Shown here: piece after piece, positions 8,468-16,131 of the stretch
How positions within the stretch are numbered: position 1 is the stretch's first letter
Layout of the letters: each line of letters begins with the position of its first letter
Assembly: GCA_038238015.1 (NCBI GenBank)
Contig: JBBRYA010000010.1
Location: forward strand, 11,866 to 75,865
Length of the DNA stretch: 64,000 bases
Origin: DASQFQ01 sp038238015
Lineage (GTDB): Bacteria > Actinomycetota > Thermoleophilia > Solirubrobacterales > Solirubrobacteraceae
Reading direction: 5' to 3'
Program-made: the position numbers and the translations under genes
Notes under the pieces: generated by a model
Databases searched by the model: none
What the model saw: the letters and a program-made list of their open reading frames with translations, nothing else
What the model was told of the DNA's origin: nothing

Positions 8468-9535
8468 TTACGGGCGCGCCTCGAGGACGAGGTCGAACGG
8501 GGTCTCGGTGGCGCGGCGGAAGCGGCCAAAGCCGCCCTCGGTGACCACCTCGCGCAGGCGCGCCTCGCCCGCCTGGGCACCGAGCGCGAGGCCGACCTCC
8601 TGGTCGCGCGAGGCGGGCGTGCAGACCATCGTGGACGCTGAGTAGAAGACACGGCCGACCGGGTTGAGGTTCTCCTCGAGGCGATCGTTGGCGAACGGCT
8701 CGACGATCAGCCACGTGCCGTCCTCGCGCAGCGAGCCGAGCACGTGGCGGGCGGCGCCGACCGGGTCGCCCATGTCGTGCAGGCAGTCGAACATCGCGAC
8801 GAGGTCATAGCCCGTCCCCGGGTACGCCTTGGCGCTGGCCACCTCGAAGCTGACACGGTCGGCCACGCCGGCGCGCTGCGCAGCGGCCTGCGCCTGCTCG
8901 ATCGACTCGCGGTGGTAGTCGAAGCCGGCGAAGCTCGAGCGCGGGTAGGCCGCCGCGAGGATCAGCGTGGAGGCGCCGTGGCCGCAGCCGACGTCGGCCA
9001 CCCGGGCGCCCGCGGTCAATCTGTCGTGCATCCCCTCCAGCGCCGGGATCCAGCTCGGCACCAGGTTGGCGAGGTAGCCGGGTCGGAAGAAGCGCTCGGT
9101 GCCACAGAACAGATCGTCATCGTGCTGGTGCCAGCCGACGCCGTCGCCGCTCCGGAACGCCTCGGTGATCGCGGGCTCATCCTTGATCAGCGCCGCGGCG
9201 AGCTGGAACGCGCCGGGGATGAACGCCGGGCTGTCCTCCTGGGCGAGTGCCAGCGCCTGCTCGGCTCCGAGCACGAACCGCTCACTGACGGCGTCGTAGT
9301 CGACATAGCCGCTGGCGGCCTGGCTGCAGAGCCACTCCTGCACGTAGCGCTCGTCGGTGCCGGTCCGCTGCGCCAGCGCCGCGGCCGTCACCGGTGACCC
9401 GTCGGCCATCGCCTTGTAGAGCCCGAGCTTGTCGCCGATCAGGACGGTCGCCACGCTGAGCGCGGCTCCGAGGTCGGACACGAACCGGCCCATGAAGGCC
9501 TGCAACTTCGCCTCGTCGATCTGTGCTGCAGCCAT
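8468..9535 (-). CDS. Class I SAM-dependent methyltransferase, Rv2258c-like
   Basis: 355 residues. The N-terminal ~100 residues form a winged-helix dimerisation domain (VTAAALAQRTGTDERYVQEWL), followed by a Rossmann methyltransferase domain with motif I VADVGCGHGASTLILAAAYP and the post-motif DLVAMFDCLHDMGDPVGAA. The C-terminal TETPFDLVLEARP is characteristic of this family, which includes mycobacterial Rv2258c. The substrate is unknown. The gene has its own promoter with three 11-bp-spaced heptads (see 9571-9622) almost identical to that of the NTF2-like gene at 13344, so it is a likely target of the SARP regulator encoded between them. Ribosome-binding site GAAAGGA precedes the ATG. Confidence 0.9.
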   Translation of the reverse strand: MAAAQIDEAKLQAFMGRFVSDLGAALSVATVLIGDKLGLYKAMADGSPVTAAALAQRTGTDERYVQEWLCSQAASGYVDYDAVSERFVLGAEQALALAQEDSPAFIPGAFQLAAALIKDEPAITEAFRSGDGVGWHQHDDDLFCGTERFFRPGYLANLVPSWIPALEGMHDRLTAGARVADVGCGHGASTLILAAAYPRSSFAGFDYHRESIEQAQAAAQRAGVADRVSFEVASAKAYPGTGYDLVAMFDCLHDMGDPVGAARHVLGSLREDGTWLIVEPFANDRLEENLNPVGRVFYSASTMVCTPASRDQEVGLALGAQAGEARLREVVTEGGFGRFRRATETPFDLVLEARP

Positions 9536-9570
9536 GACGGAGATCCTTTCTGCCCCTTGCGGGGATCGGG

Positions 9571-9622
9571 TTCGCCGCAGCGTCGGCGATTGACCGTCAC
9601 GAGGGCGTCAATCGACCGTCAA
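9571..9622 (-). promoter_or_regulatory. SARP-type promoter of the methyltransferase gene: three heptads at 11-bp spacing
   Basis: Read on the minus strand: TTGACGG, TCGA, TTGACGC, CCTC, GTGACGG. The heptads start exactly 11 bp apart (9616-9622, 9605-9611, 9594-9600). GACGCT at 9579-9584 is a likely -10, nine bases after the last heptad, followed by GCGGCGAA. Direct heptad repeats one helical turn apart next to the -10 are the known binding pattern of SARP regulators. The site overlaps the 3' end of the SRPBCC gene. Confidence 0.7.
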
Positions 9623-10015
9623 CCCGGCCGCGGCGAGCCCGGCGAGGTTCTGCAACGAGGCGCTGATGGCATCGCGCTGGCCCTCGAGCCTCCGCGCTTC
9701 GGCCTCCGGGATCTCAACGTCGACGATGATGCGGGTGCCCGCGCCGCCGGCGAGCGACTCCAGCCGCCAGTCGAAGCGCAGGTCGGAGACCGTGCACGAG
9801 ACCGTCACGCGCTGCGCGTCGCGCTCGGTGGCCAGCAGCTGGGGCATCGGGAAGTCGGGATAGCCGTCCGGGTAGAGCGTGTAGCTCCCGTGATCGCTCA
9901 CGTCGACGCTGCCGACGCCCGCCCACCAGTCGGGGAAGCGCGACGGGTCATAGAGCAGCTTCCACACCTCCTCCGGCGGGGCTCCCGCATCGGCGCTGTC
10001 ATGAAAGGAGGGCAT
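9608..10015 (-). CDS. SRPBCC-family protein (polyketide cyclase/START-like fold)
   Basis: 135 residues with the SRPBCC pattern: an N-terminal strand MPSFHDSADAGAPPEEVW, the helix motif KLLYDPSRFPDWWAGV, and a C-terminal helix. Such proteins bind small hydrophobic ligands; no ligand can be assigned. The ATG at 10015 was chosen over an upstream in-frame start because GGGGAG precedes it and homology begins there. The start lies 17 bases inside the 3' end of the SARP gene, so the two are probably co-transcribed. The stop region coincides with the operator of the downstream methyltransferase. Confidence 0.85.
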   Translation of the reverse strand: MPSFHDSADAGAPPEEVWKLLYDPSRFPDWWAGVGSVDVSDHGSYTLYPDGYPDFPMPQLLATERDAQRVTVSCTVSDLRFDWRLESLAGGAGTRIIVDVEIPEAEARRLEGQRDAISASLQNLAGLAAAGLTVD

Positions 10016-13000
10016 GGCGGCTCCCCGGCGTCGTGGTCTGCAAGGCCGCAAGCTCCCGTGCGACGCGCTCGAGCTCGCGCTCGGGCTCGATCAGCCCGAC
10101 CACCGGCCGCCCGAGGTCGGCCAGCACGGTGGTCATGCTCTCGCCGCGGGTCAGGCGCGCCACCTGGCGCTGCCATCCGTCGCGGGCCTCCGTGAGCCTC
10201 CGGGTTGCGGTGTCGTGATCGCCGGCGCAGGCGGCGATCAGACCCTGCACCCGGGCGAGACGAGGCACGAGGGCCTCGGGGAAGTCGCTGGCCCGCACGG
10301 GCTCGAGCACCGTGGCGCGGAGCTCGGCCTCCGCCTCGTCGAGCGCGCCCGCGCGCGCCAGCGCCTCCGCGCGGGCCAGGCGGGTCAGCGGCCGGCTGAT
10401 CGGAGCGTTCTCGACCGCCAGCGCGCGGGCCAGCAGGTCGGCCGCCACGGTGAAGTCCGCTTCGGCCAGCGCCACCAGTCCGCGGTCGTGCTCGGCCATG
10501 GCCAGCAGCTCTGGCACGCCGAGTCGCTCCGCGAGCTCGCGTGCTCGGTCGGCGGCCGCCCGGGCCTCGTCGCGACGGTCCATGCGCAGCAGCAGGAACG
10601 AGCGCAGGCCGAGCAGACTGATCTCCAGGCTGACCATCCCGGTGCCCGCGATCACCGCGTCCCCGCGACCGAGGAACTCGATGGCCCGTGGGTAGTCGCC
10701 GGCCGCCGCGGCGGCGCCGGCGACGTTGGCCCAGCAGCCATAGGCGAGGTCGGGCCGGCCGGCTCGCACGCTCGCCTCGCCGCTGGCGATCGCCGGCGCG
10801 TAGGCGCCCTGGAAGTCGCCTCGGCGCATCGAGGCCAGCGAACGCGCGAACCCGACGTGGTAGGTGGACATGTCCGCGGCCGCGGAGCCGAGCATCAGCT
10901 GGTGGAGCTCGGCCAGCAGCCGCTCCGCCTCCTCGACGCTGCCCACGATCGCTTCGACCCACGCCAGGTCGGCGAGTGCTTCCTGGCGCTCGGCGGCCGC
11001 GACCAGTCCGGCGGCGTCGAGCAGCTCGAGTGCCTGCCGGCTGCTCTGGCCCACGACACGGGGCACGCAGAGTGGCCCGTGGTACCAGCCCGCGTGGCGC
11101 AGCCACGCGCGCGCCCGTTCGAGCGGCACGTCCTCGTCAAGCAGCCCGCGTGCGCGCTCGAACGCGGTCTCGGCCTCGTGGCGACGGCCGAGCCACGCCT
11201 CCACCTCCGCGAGCTCGAGCCACAACTCAGAGCGAGCGTCGTCGATCGCGAGCGCCTCGCGCAGGTACCCGCCTGCCTCTGGCAGCGCGCCGACGGCCCG
11301 CGCGTCCGCGGCGGCGAGAACGAACTGCTCGATCGCGTCGCGATCGCGGCCGGCCATCCGAAGGTGATGGGCCAGCTCGGGCGGGCGCCGAGCGGCTCCA
11401 GCCCTCTCACACGCCAGCAGCGTCTCGGCCCATTGCTCGTGCAGCGTGGCGCGGTGGGGCTCGGGCAGGTCCGCGTACACCGCTTCGCGCAGCAGGGCGT
11501 GGCGGAAGCCGATCCGTCGCTCGCGCGCCACGATCATCCCGCTGTCCAGTGCGTCGACCGCCGCCTCCTCGGCGCGCTCGATCGGCAGGGCGAGGACCTC
11601 GGCGCGCTCCAGCTCGCGCGCGGCGACGGCCGCGAACTCGGCGAAGCTCCTGCCGCCCGCCGACAACGAGCCGAACGCGCCGCGAACTGCGCCGCCCAGG
11701 CTGACCGAGGGCTGATGCTCGCCGCGGCCGATCGCGCGCGCGGTCTCGACCGCCAGCAGGGCGTTGCCCTCAGCGGCGTCGACCACCCGCCGGACGTCGT
11801 CGTGGCTCAACGGCGCGGCGCTGCGCGCGAGCTCGGCCACGCGGGCCGGCTCCAGCGCATCGAGCCTGAGCTCGGCGCGCAGCAGCCCGCGCGAGCGCAG
11901 TGCGTGCTCGAGCCGGTCGGCCTCCGCGCGGCGGGGAAGCTCGCGGCGGGTGAGCACGAACATCACCGGAAGGGCGGCGATCCGGCGACAGACGTAGCCG
12001 GTCAGCTCGAGGCTGGCCGCGTCGGCGATGTGGACGTCCTCCAGCAGCGCCACCAGCGGGCGTGCACGCGCGGCCCACTCGATCAGGGCGACGACGGCCT
12101 CCATCAGCCGCGCTCGCTCGAGATCGGGAGAGAAGGTCGGGCGCTCGGGCGCCGGGCGGCCGAAGCGCGACAGGAGCTCGGGCGTCAGGCGCGCGAGGTC
12201 CTCGGGCCACGCCGCGTCCGCCGGCGGGGTGGGCAGCGTCGCCAGCAGCTCGCGGATCAGCTCGGCCCACAGTCCGAACGGGGCGGCTCCACCGAGATCG
12301 AGCGCGGCGCACGAGGCGGTCACGGCTCCTTCGGCCCCCGCTCGCGCGAGCAGCTCGCTCGCCAGCCTGGTCTTGCCGATCCCCGCTTCGCCGCCGATCG
12401 TCGCCACGCCGCCGCGCCCGTTGGAGACGGCCTGCCACGCGCTCATCAGCCGTCCGAGCTCGTCCGCGCGGCCGATCAGCGGCAACAGGTGCGAGACGTC
12501 GGGCGGGGTCGACTCCGGCGCCATGGGCTCGCCGCGCAGGGTCTCGGCGAGCTCACGTGTCGCGCGCGAGGGCGCGACCGCGAGCTCGCGCCGCAGGCGC
12601 TCTGACAGCGTGCGGTAGACCACGAGCGCCGCGCCTCGGTCCCCGGAGCTCGCCAGCCGGCTGATCAAACGCCGATGGGCCTCCTCGCCGAACGGGTCGA
12701 TCGTCACCTGCCGGCGCGTCCACTCGATCGCGGCTGCGTCCTCGCCCGTCTCCTCGCAGCCCTGTGCGAGCCGCTCGAGGACGGCGATCAGCTGCTCGTG
12801 GTGCGCGGCGCGGGCTGCAAGCGCCCAGTCGTCCTCGAACCCCTCGAGCAACTCGCCGCCACACAGCCCCACCGCATGCTCGTCCTCGCCCCGCTCCAGA
12901 TGAGACTGAAACGCCCGCGCGTCGACCCACAGCCCCGGCTCGGGCGCCAGCCAGACGTGCTCGCGATCGGCGACGAGCTGACGCTCGGCCGCCGCGCCGA

Positions 13001-13220
13001 GGGTGCGCCGCAGGGACCAGACCGCGCTGCGCAGGCTCGCACGGGCGCTGGCGTCGAGCACGTCGGGCCAGAAGCGGGCGGCCAGCTCGTTGCGGGGCTG
13101 TGGCCCCGGGCGCAACGCGAGGTAGGCGAGCAGCGCCCACGCGCGGCGAGCCGCCGGGGCCGGGAGCTCGGCTCCGTCCACCTCGACGCGCATGCGTCCC
13201 AGGACGCTGACCCGCAACAC
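9999..13220 (-). CDS. SARP/BTAD-type transcriptional activator with AAA ATPase and TPR-like domains
   Basis: 1073 residues in three parts. Residues ~1-95 are an OmpR-like winged DNA-binding domain (LRVSVLGRMRVEVDGAEL, ELAARFWPDVLDASARASLR). Residues ~100-235 are the bacterial transcriptional activator domain. A STAND-type ATPase follows with Walker A GGEAGIGKT at 277-285 and a Walker B-like VALLEDVHIAD. The C-terminal half is helical TPR-like repeats. It resembles the large SARPs (AfsR/PimR class) that activate neighbouring genes. The GTG start lies 6 bases after a TAGGCT -10-like element, suggesting a leaderless transcript. Both flanking transcription units carry matching heptad operators, giving an obvious local regulon. 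Confidence 0.9.
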   Translation of the reverse strand: MLRVSVLGRMRVEVDGAELPAPAARRAWALLAYLALRPGPQPRNELAARFWPDVLDASARASLRSAVWSLRRTLGAAAERQLVADREHVWLAPEPGLWVDARAFQSHLERGEDEHAVGLCGGELLEGFEDDWALAARAAHHEQLIAVLERLAQGCEETGEDAAAIEWTRRQVTIDPFGEEAHRRLISRLASSGDRGAALVVYRTLSERLRRELAVAPSRATRELAETLRGEPMAPESTPPDVSHLLPLIGRADELGRLMSAWQAVSNGRGGVATIGGEAGIGKTRLASELLARAGAEGAVTASCAALDLGGAAPFGLWAELIRELLATLPTPPADAAWPEDLARLTPELLSRFGRPAPERPTFSPDLERARLMEAVVALIEWAARARPLVALLEDVHIADAASLELTGYVCRRIAALPVMFVLTRRELPRRAEADRLEHALRSRGLLRAELRLDALEPARVAELARSAAPLSHDDVRRVVDAAEGNALLAVETARAIGRGEHQPSVSLGGAVRGAFGSLSAGGRSFAEFAAVAARELERAEVLALPIERAEEAAVDALDSGMIVARERRIGFRHALLREAVYADLPEPHRATLHEQWAETLLACERAGAARRPPELAHHLRMAGRDRDAIEQFVLAAADARAVGALPEAGGYLREALAIDDARSELWLELAEVEAWLGRRHEAETAFERARGLLDEDVPLERARAWLRHAGWYHGPLCVPRVVGQSSRQALELLDAAGLVAAAERQEALADLAWVEAIVGSVEEAERLLAELHQLMLGSAAADMSTYHVGFARSLASMRRGDFQGAYAPAIASGEASVRAGRPDLAYGCWANVAGAAAAAGDYPRAIEFLGRGDAVIAGTGMVSLEISLLGLRSFLLLRMDRRDEARAAADRARELAERLGVPELLAMAEHDRGLVALAEADFTVAADLLARALAVENAPISRPLTRLARAEALARAGALDEAEAELRATVLEPVRASDFPEALVPRLARVQGLIAACAGDHDTATRRLTEARDGWQRQVARLTRGESMTTVLADLGRPVVGLIEPERELERVARELAALQTTTPGSRHALLS

Positions 13221-13270
13221 GCCGCCAGCCTACGCCTCCTCCGGCCCTCTGACACGGGCATCGCTCGCGA

Positions 13271-13322
13271 TTGACGGTGGCTTGACGCTCGCGCAACGGG
13301 GCGTCGGTCACGGTGCGGCGAA
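13271..13322 (+). promoter_or_regulatory. SARP-type promoter of the NTF2-like gene: three heptads at 11-bp spacing
   Basis: TTGACGG (13271), TTGACGC (13282) and GCAACGG (13293) are spaced exactly 11 bp. CACGGT at 13309-13314 is a probable -10, followed by GCGGCGAA. Against the site at 9571-9622 the first two heptads are identical, the spacing to the -10 is identical, and the block after the -10 is identical over eight bases. The ATG follows at 13344 after an AAGGAGG ribosome-binding site. Confidence 0.7.
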
Positions 13323-13343
13323 ACCACCCCCAAGGAGGACTCG

Positions 13344-13706
13344 ATGGGCTCCACCACCACCGCATTCGACCTCGTCAGCTTCAAGCGCGCGCTCGAGGAG
13401 CGCGACGTCTCGAGCCAGGTCGCCATGTACGCCGACGACGCCGAGGTCACGCTCGCCGATCGCATCACCCAGCCCGGCTCGCCCCGCGTCCTGCGCGGGC
13501 GCGGCGAGATCCAGGCCTGGATCGAGGACGTCTGCGGCCGCGACATGTCCCATCGCGTCCAGCACAGCGTGCAGGACGAGGGCGGGGTCGCGTTCACCGA
13601 GGCCTGCCGCTACCCCAACGGCGCCAACGTGCTCTGCGCCACCGTGCTCGAGATCAAGGACGGCCAGATCGTGCGCCAGGTCGGAGTGCAGGCCTGGGAC
13701 GAGTGA
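13344..13706 (+). CDS. NTF2-like / SnoaL-like small protein
   Basis: 120 residues with the NTF2-like cone fold pattern: an N-terminal helix FDLVSFKRALEERDVSSQVAMYADDAEV, then LRGRGEIQAWIEDV and a final sheet GANVLCATVLEIKDGQIVRQ. Members are often small cyclases, isomerases or ligand-binding proteins. The activity is not assignable. It has a strong AAGGAGG site and a SARP-type promoter shared with the methyltransferase on the other side of the regulator, so the two products probably act in the same condition or pathway. Confidence 0.85.
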   Translation: MGSTTTAFDLVSFKRALEERDVSSQVAMYADDAEVTLADRITQPGSPRVLRGRGEIQAWIEDVCGRDMSHRVQHSVQDEGGVAFTEACRYPNGANVLCATVLEIKDGQIVRQVGVQAWDE

Positions 13707-13712
13707 CCCGCC

Positions 13713-14138
13713 TCAGTGGTCGCCTGGCCCACCGCTCGCGGGCGGCCAGGCGACCAGCGGCGTCCCGACCTCCCAGTGGTGGCCGAACGGGTCCTCGATC
13801 CGGCCCATGCGCCAGCCGTGCTCCTCGGCGACCGGCGAGACCAGCGTGGCGCCGGCCGCCGTGGCGCGCTCGACCGCCGAGTCCGGGTCGGCGATCACCA
13901 GCAGCATGCGCGTCGTCGCTCCGCCGAGCGACTCGGGGCTGAAGTTGCCGTGCGGCGGCGACTCGTCGGCGACCCAGAACGTCGCGTCGCCGACCGAGAG
14001 CTGGGCGACCACCTCCTCGTGCTGATCGGTGCCGCCCACCTGGTAGTCCACGACCGCCCCGAACGCGGCCGCGTAGAACTCGATCGCCGCGCGGCCGCGC
14101 CGCACCGAGAGCTGGGGGGAAATGCGCGCTAGGTCCAT
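13713..14138 (-). CDS. VOC-family (glyoxalase/PhnB-like) protein
   Basis: 141 residues with the vicinal oxygen chelate fold: RGRAAIEFYAAAFGAVVDYQ at the N-terminus and a second half ending DPFGHHWEVGTPL, the family's closing motif. It resembles PhnB/YdcH-type proteins of unknown substrate. The start overlaps the dinB stop by 10 bases, so it is likely transcribed behind dinB. It converges with the NTF2-like gene with only 6 bases between stops. Confidence 0.85.
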   Translation of the reverse strand: MDLARISPQLSVRRGRAAIEFYAAAFGAVVDYQVGGTDQHEEVVAQLSVGDATFWVADESPPHGNFSPESLGGATTRMLLVIADPDSAVERATAAGATLVSPVAEEHGWRMGRIEDPFGHHWEVGTPLVAWPPASGGPGDH

Positions 14139-15193
14139 GTGTCCTCCAGCGGGAGCGCGAGCTGGTGCGAGCCGCTCGTGCTCTCGAGGTTGGTGACGGT
14201 CATGCCGAGCAGTGTGATGCCGCGCTCCTCGATGAGCGGGCTCGCCGCGTCGAGCAGCTCCCGCAGCGTCGCGGCGAGCGGGCCGGCGTCGGCCGTCGCG
14301 CGCGCCAGCGTGGAGGAGCGAGTGGCCCGCGTGTAGTCGCCGAAGCGCAGCCGCAGCACGACGGTGCGCCCGGCGCGCTCGCGGCGCTGCATGCGGCCGC
14401 TCACGCGCTCGGCCAGGCCGTCGAGGGCCGCCTCGAGCTCCGCCCGCGAGCGCGGCTTACGGCCCAGTGCTCGCTGCGCGCCGAACGAGCGGCGGCCGCG
14501 GCGCGCGCGGACCCGGCGGTGGTCGCGGTTCTGCGCGATGGCGTGGACGTAGCGGCCCGAGGCCTTGCCGAGGATCGCCATCAGCTCGGGCTCGCTCAGC
14601 GCCGCGGCCTGGCCGACCGTCATCAGACCGTGCGCGTGGAGCCTGAGCGCGGTCGCGGCCCCGACGCCCCAGATGCGCTCGACCGGCAGCGGATGCAGGA
14701 ACTCGACCTCGCGCTCGGGGTCGACCAAGAACAGTCCGTCGGGCTTGGCCGAGCGGCTGGCGATCTTCGCGAGCACCTTCGTGCGGGCGACGCCGACGCT
14801 GAGCGGCAGGCCGGCCTGCTCGCGCACCTCCCGGCGAAGCCGCGCGGCGAGCTCGGCCGCGGGCTGCTCAAGGCCACCTGCGTCCAGGAACGCCTCCTCC
14901 ATCGACCCGGGCTCGACCACCGGGCACGCGCGGCGGAAGATGTCGAACACGGCCTTGCTCGCCTCCACGTAGGCGGGCCAGCAGGGGTCGACCACGATCG
15001 CGTCAGGGCAGTGGCGCCGCGCACGCGCGGTCCCCATCCCCCCGCGAACGCCGTAGGCGCGAGCTTCGTAGCTCGCCGCCATCACCACCCACGAGCCCAC
15101 GATCACCGGCCGGCCCCGAAGCTCCGCGTCGTCGCGCTGGGCGACCGAGGCGTAGAACGCGTCGACGTCGGCGTGCAGGATCGAGGGCAGCAT
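14129..15193 (-). CDS. dinB: DNA polymerase IV (Y-family translesion polymerase)
   Basis: 354 residues from the ATG at 15193. The N-terminus ILHADVDAFYASV carries catalytic Asp9 and Asp11. The usual S-x-D-E-A motif reads SMEEAFLD, a conservative Asp to Glu change at the first carboxylate. Then come the thumb (HhH) region WGVGAATALRLHAHGL, the little finger domain, and a C-terminal sliding-clamp motif QLALPL. It performs error-prone synthesis past DNA lesions. The start was set at 15193 because a LexA box lies directly upstream (15199-15212), inside the longer possible reading frame. TACGTT within that box sits 7 bases before the ATG as a possible -10, giving a leaderless SOS transcript. Confidence 0.92.
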   Translation of the reverse strand: MLPSILHADVDAFYASVAQRDDAELRGRPVIVGSWVVMAASYEARAYGVRGGMGTARARRHCPDAIVVDPCWPAYVEASKAVFDIFRRACPVVEPGSMEEAFLDAGGLEQPAAELAARLRREVREQAGLPLSVGVARTKVLAKIASRSAKPDGLFLVDPEREVEFLHPLPVERIWGVGAATALRLHAHGLMTVGQAAALSEPELMAILGKASGRYVHAIAQNRDHRRVRARRGRRSFGAQRALGRKPRSRAELEAALDGLAERVSGRMQRRERAGRTVVLRLRFGDYTRATRSSTLARATADAGPLAATLRELLDAASPLIEERGITLLGMTVTNLESTSGSHQLALPLEDTWT

Positions 15194-15198
15194 GAAGG

Positions 15199-15212
15199 CG
15201 AACGTATGTTCG
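15199..15212 (-). promoter_or_regulatory. LexA (SOS) box of dinB
   Basis: CGAACGTATGTTCG is a perfect CGAAC-N4-GTTCG dyad, the LexA-binding consensus of Gram-positive bacteria and actinobacteria. On the minus strand it contains TACGTT, a plausible -10, 7 bases before the dinB start, so LexA would directly block the polymerase. The box supports the internal start chosen for dinB. Confidence 0.85.
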
Positions 15213-15237
15213 CGTATCAAGAGCTCGGAGGCAAGCC

Positions 15238-15267
15238 TTGACACGTGACCATATGGTCACCTGTACT
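15238..15267 (+). promoter_or_regulatory. ArsR promoter with 16-bp palindromic operator in the spacer
   Basis: TTGACA at 15238-15243 is a consensus -35. The perfect palindrome GTGACCATATGGTCAC (15245-15260) fills the spacer, and TGTACT at 15262-15267 is a weak -10. The downstream ATG at 15274 is 7 bases after the -10, so the mRNA is probably leaderless. A palindrome wedged between -35 and -10 is what autorepression by an ArsR dimer would need. Confidence 0.8.
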
Positions 15268-15273
15268 CCCGGC

Positions 15274-16050
15274 ATGGACGAAGTGTTCAGGGCCCTCGCG
15301 GATCCGACCCGCCGCAGCCTGCTCGACGAGCTGTTCAAGGAGGACGGGCAGACGCTGGGCACGCTCGAGGGGCGGTTGCCGATGACGCGCTTCGGCGTCA
15401 TGAAGCACCTGAAGCTCCTCGAGGAGGCGGGCCTCGTGACCACCAAGAGACGCGGTCGCGAGAAGCTGCATTTCCTGAACGCCGTCCCGATCCGGCTCGT
15501 CCACGATCGCTGGGTGAGCAAGTACTCCGAGCCCTGGGCGGCGACGCTCACCGGGCTCAAGAAGAAGCTCGAGGAGGAAACGATGGAGAAGGTCTACGAG
15601 ATCTACATCAAGACGAACCCGGAGCGGCTCTGGGAGGCGATCACCGACAGCGAGATGCGCCGGCAGTACACCTTCGGGGTCGGCATCAGCTCGGACTGGA
15701 CGGCCGGCTCGCGCTACGAGGCCAGTCACCCCGAGGCGGGCGTGAAGATCTCCGTCGGCGAGAACCTCGAGGTCGACCCGCCGCGCCGGCTCGTCCAGAG
15801 CTTCACCGCGCTGTGGAGCGAGGACGTCGAGCGCGAGGGCCCCTCGAGGGTGACCTGGGAGATCGAGCCGGTCGGCGACTCCTGCCGGCTGACGGTCACC
15901 CACGACCAGCTGCGCGAGGGGGTCAACAACCAGATCTACGGCGGCTGGCCGCAGATCCTCTCGGGCCTCAAGACGCTGCTGGAGACCGGCGAGATGCTCA
16001 CGACGCCCGGCTCGCTGATGTACTCGCGGGCCCCGCAGCCCGCGGCCTGA
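15274..16050 (+). CDS. ArsR-type regulator fused to an SRPBCC (AHSA1-like) domain
   Basis: 258 residues. Residues 1-~95 are an ArsR winged helix (FRALADPTRRSLLDELFKE, LPMTRFGVMKHLKLLEEAGL) and the remainder is an SRPBCC/AHSA1 ligand-binding fold (EIYIKTNPERLWEAITDSE, a beta sheet, then a long C-terminal helix with GGWPQILSGLKTLLETGE). The fusion suggests a repressor whose SRPBCC half senses a hydrophobic ligand. The ATG at 15274 was chosen because a consensus promoter and palindrome end just before it. An earlier in-frame TTG (15238) is part of the -35 and is rejected. Confidence 0.9.
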   Translation: MDEVFRALADPTRRSLLDELFKEDGQTLGTLEGRLPMTRFGVMKHLKLLEEAGLVTTKRRGREKLHFLNAVPIRLVHDRWVSKYSEPWAATLTGLKKKLEEETMEKVYEIYIKTNPERLWEAITDSEMRRQYTFGVGISSDWTAGSRYEASHPEAGVKISVGENLEVDPPRRLVQSFTALWSEDVEREGPSRVTWEIEPVGDSCRLTVTHDQLREGVNNQIYGGWPQILSGLKTLLETGEMLTTPGSLMYSRAPQPAA

Positions 16051-16065
16051 GCCGCGCCGGCCCGA

Positions 16066-16105
16066 CGAGCCGCTTGCGCCCGCCTCGTGCGGGCGCATAG
16101 GCTCG
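16066..16105 (+). terminator. Strong hairpin after the ArsR-SRPBCC gene
   Basis: TGCGCCCGC (16075-16083) and GCGGGCGCA (16089-16097) form a perfect 9-bp stem with a CTCGT loop, extended by CGAGCC/GGCTCG. There is no T-run, so it may be an intrinsic terminator of the high-GC type or a 5' structure of the next gene. Confidence 0.45.
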
Positions 16106-16131
16106 CTTGCGTTCCCGATCGAGAGGTTTCG

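Noticed and set aside
10014..12605. 863-codon open frame antisense to the SARP gene
   Set aside because: Composition is Arg/Gly/Ala-rich without any domain, and it mirrors the third-position GC of the real minus-strand gene. The SARP protein on the other strand has full domain structure.
15238..15273. TTG 15238 as start of the ArsR-SRPBCC gene
   Set aside because: The TTG is the first half of the TTGACA -35, and the following codons are the palindromic operator. Homology starts at ATG 15274.
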